A stretch of 63,004 bases of DNA, taken from positions 1 to 63,004 of the forward strand of contig DATLEX010000175.1 of NCBI GenBank assembly GCA_035525045.1. Direction: 5' to 3'. The translations under genes were made by a program, and so were the position numbers. A model generated the notes under the pieces. The model saw nothing but the letters and a program-made list of their open reading frames with translations. It ran no database searches and was not told where the DNA came from. This document shows positions 33,824 through 40,431 of this stretch, one piece after another (the first letter of the stretch is position 1; each line of letters begins with the position of its first letter). This DNA comes from DATLEX01 sp035525045. Its GTDB lineage: Bacteria; Acidobacteriota; Thermoanaerobaculia; Gp7-AA8.

Positions 33824-35656
33824 TTATCGCATCGCGTGCAGCTGATCGTAGAGCGTTTGCCCGACTTTTCTGCCGAGAACGTTGATCAGGTCGTGCGCGG
33901 AGGCCTGCTTCACGCCGGAGACGCTTCCGAATCGCTCGATGAGAAGCCGTCTTCGCTTCTCGCCGATGCCCGGCAGCTCGTCGAGCTCGCTGCGGAGCGT
34001 GCGCTTCGATCTGCGGCGCCGGTGCGCCGCCACGGCGAAGCGGTGCGTCTCGTCGCGCACCATCTGCAGCAACTGCAGCGCCGGATCGCGCCGCTCGAGC
34101 CGGATCGGCTCCTCCCGATCCGGAACGTGAAGTTCTTCTTCACGTTTTGCCAGCCCGACGACGGCGATCCCCTCGATCCCGAGACGGTTCAGCGCGGTCA
34201 GCGCCGCATTGAGCTGTCCTCGCCCCCCGTCGATCAGGATCAGATCGGGCAGCGGCTTCTCCTCTTCCAGCACCCGCCGGTACCGCCGGTCGACCGCCTC
34301 CGCCATCGAGCGGAAGTCGTCCGCCCCCGCCACGGTCCGGATGTTGAAAACGCGGTAGCGGTTCTTGTCGAACTTCCCGCGGTCGAGAACGACCATCCCC
34401 GCCACGGAGTCGGAGCCTTGGATGTTGGAGATGTCGAACGACTCGATGCGCTGGATCTCGCCCGCATGGCCGAGGAGCTGTCCGAGCTGTGAGGCGGCGA
34501 GCTGGAGGCGATCCTGCTGCGACTTGCGGAAACGCGACTCGTGGGAGAGCCGGGCGTTCCGGTTCGCCAGCGCGATGCGATCGACCCCCTTCCCCCGCTG
34601 CGGCACGCGCAGGCCCACTCGCCGACCCGCCTGCTGCGAGAGCCAGGCAGCGAGCAGCTCCTCGTCTTCGATCGGAAAGGGGATCACGATCTCCGGCGGA
34701 ATGAAGAGATTGTCCTGATAATAGCGCTGCAGCACCTCGCTCACGAAGTAGCCGGGATGATCGAAGTCGACCTTCTCCCAGAAGAGCTCCCGGCGGTCGA
34801 CAAGGTTGCCGTCGCGGACCACGAAGAGCTGCACGGCCACGTCCCCTCCCTCCTCCCACAGCCCCCAGACGTCGGCATCCTCTGATCCCGCCGAGGCGAC
34901 CTGCTGCTCGGCCTGCACGCGCTCGACGGTGCGGATGAGATCGCGGTAATAGCCGGCCACCTCGAAATTCTCCTCCGCGGCCGCACGGCTCATCCGCTCG
35001 CGCAGCCGCTCCTGGAGCTGCCGGCTCTTCCCGCCGAGGAAGAGCACCACGTCATCGACCATCTCCCGGTACGCCTCCGGTGTGGTCAGACCGGCGACGC
35101 ACGGCCCGAGGCACTGCTTCATGTCGTAGTAGAGACAGGGGCGGGAGAGGGCGCTCTTGCCGGCGGTGATCTCCAGATCGCAGCTCCGCAGCTTGAACTG
35201 GTCGGCGACGAGCTTGAGGAGCCGCCGGGCCGTCCCGGCGAAGAAGGGGCCGTAGAAGACGTCCCCCTTCTTCCGGTCGACGCGGCGCGTGAAGACGACC
35301 CGCGGGTAGTCCTCCGAGAGCGTGACCTTGAGGTAGGGATAGGTCTTGTCGTCGCGGAGAAGGATGTTGTAACGCGGCTGGTGCGACTTGATGAGGTTGT
35401 TCTCGAGGAGGATGGCCTCCAGCTCGTTGTTGGTGGTGACGAAGTCGATCCCGTCGATCTCCCCCATCAGGGTCATCGTCTTCGTATCGCGAGCCCCCTT
35501 CCCCACCAGGTAAGAGCTCACGCGATTCTTGAGGTTTCGGGCCTTGCCGACGTAGATCACCTCTCCCTCGGCGTTCTTGTGGAGGTAGACGCCGGGCCGG
35601 TCGGGCAACTCCCGGATGCGGTCCTTGAGGCGGTCGAGGCGGTCGTGGGGAGCCAT
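33824..35656 (-). CDS. uvrC: UvrABC system protein C
   Basis: The 610-residue nuclease makes both incisions in nucleotide excision repair. The N-terminal GIY-YIG-type domain (PDRPGVYLHKNAEGEVIYVG about 17-36) is followed by the Cys-containing CLYYDMKQCLGPCVAG stretch and a UVR motif near 200. The C-terminal RNase H-like nuclease has IESFDISNIQGSDSVAGMVV and LILIDGGRGQLNAA. Two helix-hairpin-helix motifs end the protein (LDELPGIGEKRRRLLIERFG). Length is normal. It is divergent from padR across a hairpin repeat. Confidence 0.97.
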   Translation of the reverse strand: MAPHDRLDRLKDRIRELPDRPGVYLHKNAEGEVIYVGKARNLKNRVSSYLVGKGARDTKTMTLMGEIDGIDFVTTNNELEAILLENNLIKSHQPRYNILLRDDKTYPYLKVTLSEDYPRVVFTRRVDRKKGDVFYGPFFAGTARRLLKLVADQFKLRSCDLEITAGKSALSRPCLYYDMKQCLGPCVAGLTTPEAYREMVDDVVLFLGGKSRQLQERLRERMSRAAAEENFEVAGYYRDLIRTVERVQAEQQVASAGSEDADVWGLWEEGGDVAVQLFVVRDGNLVDRRELFWEKVDFDHPGYFVSEVLQRYYQDNLFIPPEIVIPFPIEDEELLAAWLSQQAGRRVGLRVPQRGKGVDRIALANRNARLSHESRFRKSQQDRLQLAASQLGQLLGHAGEIQRIESFDISNIQGSDSVAGMVVLDRGKFDKNRYRVFNIRTVAGADDFRSMAEAVDRRYRRVLEEEKPLPDLILIDGGRGQLNAALTALNRLGIEGIAVVGLAKREEELHVPDREEPIRLERRDPALQLLQMVRDETHRFAVAAHRRRRSKRTLRSELDELPGIGEKRRRLLIERFGSVSGVKQASAHDLINVLGRKVGQTLYDQLHAMR

Positions 35657-35693
35657 CGCGATCCGATGTAACAGCAGGCGCGACTCTCGTCAT

Positions 35694-35768
35694 CCTCTGT
35701 GCACCTCTGTGCCTTTTGTGACTCTGTGGTTGCTTTTTTCACCACAGAGTCACAGAGGACACAGAGGT
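35694..35768. repeat. CTCTGTG / CACAGAG hairpin repeat between uvrC and padR
   Basis: Three CTCTGTG cores face three CACAGAG cores. The centre is a perfect 13 bp stem, GTGACTCTGTGGT (35718-35730) against ACCACAGAGTCAC (35741-35753), around the loop TGCTTTTTTC. It occupies half of the divergent uvrC-padR gap. Confidence 0.85.
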
Positions 35769-35777
35769 ACACGGATT

Positions 35778-35809
35778 ACGAATCGTACTGAGGCCATGCT
35801 ACGATTCGT
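35778..35809. promoter_or_regulatory. Perfect palindrome, candidate PadR operator overlapping its own promoter
   Basis: ACGAATCGTA and TACGATTCGT are exact 10 bp inverted copies separated by 12 bases, centres 22 bp or two helical turns apart. The right half contains TACGAT, a possible -10 seven bases before the padR ATG. Binding here would block padR transcription. Confidence 0.6.
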
Positions 35810-35812
35810 CCT

Positions 35813-36295
35813 ATGCGCCATGCCCCCCTCCTCTCCGACCTCGAAATCCAGCTCCTCGGGTTGATCCGAGAGGAGGCGCGCAGCGGGTACGCGCTGCGGA
35901 AGGTGCTCGAGGCCAGTCCCGGGGCGGTTTACCCGGCCCTGCGGCGGCTGGCGGCGGGGGGGCTGATCGAGGGGCGCGTGGAGGGGGCGGGAGGGCGGCG
36001 GAAGGAGACCTTTCGCGTCACGGGCGCCGGGCGGAGGGCGCTGCGGGAGGGGCTCGCCAACCCCAGCCTCGAGGAGCTGCGGCGCGATCCGCAGGGGGTG
36101 GCGGCGCGGCTGCGCTTTCTGGAGGGGGCCGCGGCCGCGGCCTTCCTGGCCGAGTACGCCCGCCTCAGCGCCCACTGCGCGTCGGAGCTGAAGGGGCAGC
36201 CGGGCCTCGCCGCCCAGCACGACGCCGCCCTCTACTCGGCCCGCTCCCGGTGGGCCGCGGCGGCGGCGAAGCGGCTCACGGTCCGAAGCGGCTGA
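35813..36295 (+). CDS. PadR-family transcriptional regulator
   Basis: 160 residues. The N-terminal winged helix has SDLEIQLLGLIREEARSGYA, ASPGAVYPALRRLAAGGLIE and the GGRRKETFRVTGAGRRAL wing, the PadR signature. The C-terminal helical half would form the dimer. PadR proteins usually repress themselves and an efflux or stress gene. No transporter is adjacent; the end overlaps the convergent hydrolase gene by 20 bases. A perfect palindrome ends three bases before its start, suggesting autoregulation and a near-leaderless mRNA. Confidence 0.85.
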   Translation: MRHAPLLSDLEIQLLGLIREEARSGYALRKVLEASPGAVYPALRRLAAGGLIEGRVEGAGGRRKETFRVTGAGRRALREGLANPSLEELRRDPQGVAARLRFLEGAAAAAFLAEYARLSAHCASELKGQPGLAAQHDAALYSARSRWAAAAAKRLTVRSG

Positions 36296-36917
36296 GGAAC
36301 TCGCCGGCGGCGTTGCGGAACTCGTCGGACCACTCGTGGCCACCCTCGAAGGTGCAGACGGTCACCTCGGTGACGGGGCGAAGGGTGTCGAGATCGCGGG
36401 CCAGCCGCTCCTCCGCGTACCAGTCGTCGCGGCTGCCGCGGCCGACGAGCACCGGCGGGAGGGCCGCCCCTGCCGCAGCGACGTCGGGGGGGACATCACC
36501 GGCCAGGACGATCAGGCCGTCGGCGGGAGCGGCGAAGGCGGCGGCGCGGTAGGCCATGGCCACCCCCTGCGAGAAGCCGGCGAAGACGAGGGTGGCGCCG
36601 CCGGTCGTGCCGCGCCAGATCGTGGCGAGGGCGCGGCGGATGTACTCGACGTTATCGGCGATGGCCAGCTCCCGGTCGAGGCGGGTCATCCAACTGGCGA
36701 CGATGTCCTCGCCGCCGCCGCGGCGCGAGTAGAAGGGATGCAGGGCCTGGATGGCCGCCACCGACCACGACTCGATGCCGGGGATCTTCTGCAGATCGAG
36801 GATGTGCCGCTCGGCGTTCTCCCCGTAGCCGTGAAAGCCGGCCAGGAGACGCTCATCGGAGCGGTGCTCGTAGAGGACGCGGCCGTGGACCACCGCTTCG
36901 ACGGTGCGCACTTCCAT
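36276..36917 (-). CDS. Alpha/beta hydrolase, phospholipase/carboxylesterase-like
   Basis: 213 residues from the ATG at 36917 (MEVRTVEAVVHGRVL). The nucleophile elbow is VFAGFSQGVAMAYRAA, an oxyanion-type LAGFHGYGENAE lies near the start, and PVLVGRGSRDDWYAEE and FEGGHEWSDEF supply the likely catalytic Asp and His. There is no signal peptide, so it is cytoplasmic. The substrate is unknown; the family includes carboxylesterases and lysophospholipases. It is divergent from the glycosyltransferase gene with only 27 bases between start codons. Confidence 0.85.
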   Translation of the reverse strand: MEVRTVEAVVHGRVLYEHRSDERLLAGFHGYGENAERHILDLQKIPGIESWSVAAIQALHPFYSRRGGGEDIVASWMTRLDRELAIADNVEYIRRALATIWRGTTGGATLVFAGFSQGVAMAYRAAAFAAPADGLIVLAGDVPPDVAAAGAALPPVLVGRGSRDDWYAEERLARDLDTLRPVTEVTVCTFEGGHEWSDEFRNAAGEFLSRFGP

Positions 36918-36925
36918 GGCCGGCG

Positions 36926-36935
36926 AGTTTAAACT
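36926..36935. promoter_or_regulatory. Palindromic back-to-back -10 box for two divergent genes
   Basis: AGTTTAAACT reads TAAACT on both strands. It ends eight bases before the hydrolase ATG on the minus strand and nine before the glycosyltransferase GTG on the plus strand. It is the only AT-rich patch in the 27-base gap. Confidence 0.5.
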
Positions 36936-36944
36936 GCCCCGCGC

Positions 36945-37712
36945 GTGCACGCGATCCTGGTCATCCCCTGCTACGACGAAGAGCATCGCCTACCGGTGGA
37001 CGCCCTTCGCCGCTTTCACACCGGCGCCGCCCGGGTCGAGTTCTGCCTGGTGAACGATGGCAGCCGCGACGGGACGCTGGGCCTGCTCGAGTCGCTGCAG
37101 CGGGAGGACCCGTCGCGCTTCACCGTGCTGAACCTGGAGCGCAACCGGGGGAAGGCGGAGGCGGTGCGGCGGGGCATCCTCCACGCCGCCGGGCGCCATC
37201 CCGACTTCGCCGGCTTCTGGGACGCCGACCTGGCCACGCCGCTGAGTGAGCTCGCGGCGTTCTTCGAGGTCTTCCGCGAGCGGCCGGAGGTGGCGATGGT
37301 CTTCGCCGCGCGGGTGCGCCTGCTGGGACGCCAGATCAGTCGCCGTCCCACCCGCCACTACGTGGGGCGGGTGGGCGCCACGCTCATCTCCTCGTCGCTG
37401 GGACTGGCGATCTACGACACGCAGTGCGGCGCGAAACTCTTCCGGCTCACGCCGGAGGTGCGGGCCCTCTTCGACGATCCCTTCCTGTCGCGGTGGATCT
37501 TCGACGTCGAGATCATCGCCCGCTACGTCCAGGCCCACGGCCGCGACGCCGCGGCGCGCGCCATCTACGAGCTGCCCATCATGGAGTGGCACGACGTGAA
37601 GGGGTCGAAGGTGGGAGCGGTGGATTTTCTGAGGGCGCTGCGGGATCTGTGGAGGATTCATCGGGCGTATGGGAGAGAGGGCTCGGGGCTCAGGGCCCGG
37701 GGCTCGGAGTAG
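36945..37712 (+). CDS. Family 2 glycosyltransferase, polyprenyl-phosphate sugar transferase-like
   Basis: 255 residues from GTG at 36945. The GT-A nucleotide-binding start is MHAILVIPCYDEEHRLPVDA, the diphosphate region is CLVNDGSRDGTLGLLESL, and the metal-binding motif is FWDADLATPLSEL. The DTQCGAKLFR segment is typical of dolichyl-phosphate glucosyltransferase-like (DPG-synthase) enzymes. No C-terminal membrane helices are present. The final eight residues (GLRARGSE) are encoded by a GGGCTCR heptad repeat rather than conserved sequence, so the ancestral C-terminus was probably shorter or different. Confidence 0.88.
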   Translation: MHAILVIPCYDEEHRLPVDALRRFHTGAARVEFCLVNDGSRDGTLGLLESLQREDPSRFTVLNLERNRGKAEAVRRGILHAAGRHPDFAGFWDADLATPLSELAAFFEVFRERPEVAMVFAARVRLLGRQISRRPTRHYVGRVGATLISSSLGLAIYDTQCGAKLFRLTPEVRALFDDPFLSRWIFDVEIIARYVQAHGRDAAARAIYELPIMEWHDVKGSKVGAVDFLRALRDLWRIHRAYGREGSGLRARGSE

Positions 37713-37768
37713 AGTGGGTCTTCTCGCGCGACAAGAGCCGCCATCTCCGAGCCCCGAGCCCTGAGCCC
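37686..37768. repeat. Facing GGGCTCR heptad arrays forming a 24 bp hairpin between convergent genes
   Basis: Arms 37686-37709 and 37745-37768 are complementary at 23 of 24 positions. Each is built from heptads (GGCTCAG, GGCCCGG, GGCTCGG). The left arm lies inside the glycosyltransferase coding end and its stop codon follows directly. The position between converging genes suits a two-way terminator, though no T-run follows. Confidence 0.85.
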
Positions 37769-37785
37769 AGCAAGCTCGACGTCGA

Positions 37786-38730
37786 TCAACGGTCACGCGT
37801 TGGCGGAATCACGAGATGGGCCGATTCCGGGGCGATCTGCACGGTGGCCGAGGCGCCGGAATTGAACGCCAGATAGTCGCTCTCCACCCCGTCGCTGAAG
37901 ATGACGCCGTGCTGAGGCATCTGGGATTCGAGCTTCAAGACGCTTTGATCATCGACGGTTCCGGCGGCGATGTCCGCTCCCGAGCCGCGGCTGACGAAGG
38001 GTTCGCGGACCACGAAGATCAGTCTTCTCTCGTCCCACTCGACCTCGGGCCGGCGAACGAGGTCCGGCTGTGACCCGGCCAGGGCGCCGACGGCAGCGGC
38101 CATGTTGAAAACGGAGCTCAGCCAGCCCGTCGAACCGGCGCCGGTGGACACGAGCACCCCACTGGATGACTGGTTCTCGCTGCGATCCTGAAAGCTGATG
38201 CGGTAGCGCGCCGAGACGTGGCTGCGCGCACCGATGAAGAAATCGTTGAACGCGAGCAGACGCTGCCGGTCCTGGAGGACGACCTCCGCCATGGTGATCG
38301 GACGCCCTGCCGCCGTCCCGCTCATCAGGTCTCTGACTCCGCAGGCGGCGTTCCGGGGAGTGAAGGGCAGGAGGATTCCATCGAAGCGCGACGGGTCTGG
38401 ATTGACTCCGACGATCGGCCGGCCGCCGACGTACTTGGCAGCATTGGCGACCAGACCGTCCTGTCCGACGGCAACGATGACCTGGTGCTCGCCGAACACG
38501 AAGTTCGGCATGAAGAAACGGTCGATGACCTGGACCTTGGTGATGCTCTCCAGACTGCTCTGGACCTCGTCGAGCGCACGGCGGTAGTTCGAATCCTCGA
38601 TCTCGTAATCGCTGAAATCCCCTCCCGCATGCTCGATGTAGAACTTCGCCTGTGCGCGTGTATTGAATCGCCGGACCAGCTCTTCCAGGCGCGTACTTCG
38701 GCGAACGACGATCGCCTTCTCGACCCTCAT
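37786..38730 (-). CDS. NAD kinase-like (NADK/diacylglycerol kinase fold) protein
   Basis: 314 residues. Motifs correspond to NAD kinase but are altered: VIVAVGQDGLVAN (about 84-96) stands where GGDGT is expected, followed by RPIVGVNPDPSRFDGILLPF. NDFFIGARSHVSA (162-174) resembles the NDVVI block and VSTGAGSTGWLSS (194-206) the PTGSTAY block. The N-terminal 80 residues are not the usual NADK start. ATP-dependent phosphorylation of NAD or another small molecule is plausible but unproven. The ATG overlaps the SPFH gene stop by four bases, so the two are co-translated. Confidence 0.75.
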   Translation of the reverse strand: MRVEKAIVVRRSTRLEELVRRFNTRAQAKFYIEHAGGDFSDYEIEDSNYRRALDEVQSSLESITKVQVIDRFFMPNFVFGEHQVIVAVGQDGLVANAAKYVGGRPIVGVNPDPSRFDGILLPFTPRNAACGVRDLMSGTAAGRPITMAEVVLQDRQRLLAFNDFFIGARSHVSARYRISFQDRSENQSSSGVLVSTGAGSTGWLSSVFNMAAAVGALAGSQPDLVRRPEVEWDERRLIFVVREPFVSRGSGADIAAGTVDDQSVLKLESQMPQHGVIFSDGVESDYLAFNSGASATVQIAPESAHLVIPPTRDR

Positions 38731-39863
38731 CTCGTCTGATCGGAAAGAAGAGTGTTCAGCAGATCAGGAGAGATGTTGAGCGTCCCGATCTTCTGGGCGT
38801 TCTCGGCCAGCTCGAGGAAGCCGTGGGCGATCGCCACCCGGGGATCCGCGCCGCCGCCGGCGAGCGCGAGCAGCGTCCTCCAGTCCATCTCCTTGAGTGG
38901 CCGAAGGTTGGCCTGCATGGCGTACGAACGGGTGTCCGCGGCTTTGCGATCATTCTCGGACTGCAGATCCACGAGGGCGGCGCGCCTTTCCTCGACGGCG
39001 ATCTCGGTCTGAATCTGCGTCTCCCGGATCTGCCGCTTCTTCTCCTCCACGGCGATCTCGGTGCTCAACTCGCTCTCTTTGATCTTTCTCTCTTCGGCCA
39101 CGGCGTGGTTCCGCCGGGCATAAATGGCCAGGTCGGATTCCTGCTGCAGTGCCTCGCGGGCCGTGGCCTCCAGTGCCCGGGCCATCTCCGGCGTCGCGGC
39201 CACGGAAATGATCGAGACCGTCAGCGGTTCCACGCCGAGCGCCTGGACCGCCGGCGAGGTCTGCAGGGCCTTCATGATCGAGTTGCCGATGGCCGGCCCG
39301 GCGCGCAGCGCCTCTTTCAACGTCATGCTCTGCACCAGCGCTCCGGTGGCCACCTCGGACTCATTGATCAGACGCTGCCCGACTTTCTCCGGATCCTTGC
39401 TGGTGTAGGAGCCCGCGGCGTTCACCGCGAAGTCGAGTAGCTCGGCCAGTTTTCGAGGTGCCGTGACTCGATAGGTGAGCTGACCCTGAATGGTGATGGT
39501 CTGGAAATCCTCGGTGACCTGATTGAAGACGAATGAAAGATCGGAGCTTCCTAGTGGAACGGCGACGATGCTGGAGGTGGGAACCCAGTAGAAGAATGAC
39601 AGGCCCGGTCCCTCCCGCCTGACCTTTCCATTGGCGTAGTGCACCACGTACTCCATCGGCCCGAATTTGGCGAAACTGAACATCCAAGTCCTCCTTCCCG
39701 GCTTCCGGATCGGCGTCGGTGGGAAGAGGACGGCCAGATCCGATTTCTTGATTCGAGGGGCGGTCAGCGTGGCGCCGCACTTCCGGCAGTAGACGGCAGC
39801 GGTCGGCGCAACATTCTCCGGAACGCGGTTCTTGGCGCCGCAGGTCGCACATCGCTTGATCAC
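38727..39863 (-). CDS. SPFH/band-7 domain protein with N-terminal zinc ribbon
   Basis: 378 residues from GTG at 39863. Residues 5-29 form a zinc ribbon, CATC ... CRKC, with 17 residues between pairs. The SPFH domain spans about 61-240 (MEYVVHYANGKVRREGPGLS, VPLGSSDLSFVFNQ, VTEDFQTITIQGQLTYRVT). A charged helical stretch follows (EERKIKESELSTEIAVEEKK, about 265-315), with its repeat QTEIAVEERRAA. A strong AAGGAGG at 39690-39696 precedes an internal in-frame ATG at 39683, which would give a 318-residue form without the ribbon. There is no membrane helix. It is coupled to the NAD-kinase-like gene. Confidence 0.82.
   Translation of the reverse strand: MIKRCATCGAKNRVPENVAPTAAVYCRKCGATLTAPRIKKSDLAVLFPPTPIRKPGRRTWMFSFAKFGPMEYVVHYANGKVRREGPGLSFFYWVPTSSIVAVPLGSSDLSFVFNQVTEDFQTITIQGQLTYRVTAPRKLAELLDFAVNAAGSYTSKDPEKVGQRLINESEVATGALVQSMTLKEALRAGPAIGNSIMKALQTSPAVQALGVEPLTVSIISVAATPEMARALEATAREALQQESDLAIYARRNHAVAEERKIKESELSTEIAVEEKKRQIRETQIQTEIAVEERRAALVDLQSENDRKAADTRSYAMQANLRPLKEMDWRTLLALAGGGADPRVAIAHGFLELAENAQKIGTLNISPDLLNTLLSDQTR
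39684..39696 (-). promoter_or_regulatory. Internal ribosome-binding site for a shorter SPFH protein
   Basis: AAGGAGG followed by ACTTGG and ATG on the minus strand is the textbook arrangement. The upstream GTG at 39863 has no comparable site. It decides between a 318-residue and a 378-residue product, or allows both. Confidence 0.6.
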
Positions 39864-39919
39864 GGATCGGGGAAGGATAACGCAGGAAGATCACCTGGCG
39901 TACCGGTGCCGCCACCCGG

Positions 39920-39925
39920 TAAAAT
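39920..39925 (+). promoter_or_regulatory. Candidate -10 box of the small secreted protein gene
   Basis: TAAAAT ends eight bases before the ATG at 39934, with no Shine-Dalgarno sequence between. There is no clear -35. It suggests a leaderless transcript. Confidence 0.4.
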
Positions 39926-39933
39926 CTCCATTC

Positions 39934-40431
39934 ATGCGTACTCGAGCCTTTGCGGCAATCGCGCTCGTCGTGATGTCGGTCCGATGCGCCACGATCGATC
40001 GCGGCCCGATGCAGCGGGTGTTCATCGACTCCGACCCGCCGGGCGCCTCGGTCGAGCTGGAGAAATGCGGCGCGAGCGAGGCGGAGCGGAAGACGCCGGC
40101 CACCTTGCTCCTTCCGCGTCGCGTGAAGCGCTGCACCGTCCTTCTTCTCCACGATGGCTATGTCCCGGCGCGCGTCATGCTCGAGCGCCGGTACTCGCCG
40201 CGACCAGTGGCCGAGGATGGCATTGCGGTCGTCGACGCGCTCTGCGACCCGGACCTCATCGGCTGCGACACTCTCTCGGATCTGATCATCGTCGGAACGG
40301 TCGGCGCTCTCTTATGGGGCGTAGGAAAGGGTGTGGACGCGATCGCGGGCTCGAATTACCAGCTCGAGCCGCGCGACGTTCTGGTGACGCTCCAGCCGGA
40401 CGGCCTCACACGAAGATCCGCAACTCCTTGA
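39934..40431 (+). CDS. Small exported PEGA-like protein
   Basis: 165 residues from the ATG at 39934. The N-terminus (MRTRAFAAIALVVMSVRCAT) is a signal peptide; the Cys at 19 lacks a clean lipobox, so lipidation is uncertain. The next part, VFIDSDPPGASVELEKCG through KTPATLLLPRRVKRCTVLLL, has the PEGA-type surface-domain pattern of small residues with P-G-A. A hydrophobic stretch follows (LSDLIIVGTVGALLWGVGKG, about 109-128). Its end overlaps the convergent uvrB by 26 bases. It is divergent from the SPFH gene. Role unknown. Confidence 0.78.
   Translation: MRTRAFAAIALVVMSVRCATIDRGPMQRVFIDSDPPGASVELEKCGASEAERKTPATLLLPRRVKRCTVLLLHDGYVPARVMLERRYSPRPVAEDGIAVVDALCDPDLIGCDTLSDLIIVGTVGALLWGVGKGVDAIAGSNYQLEPRDVLVTLQPDGLTRRSATP

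Noticed and set aside
38727..39863. The zinc ribbon considered as a separate small gene before the SPFH gene
   Set aside because: It is in frame with the SPFH domain with no stop between; alternative starts are a better description.
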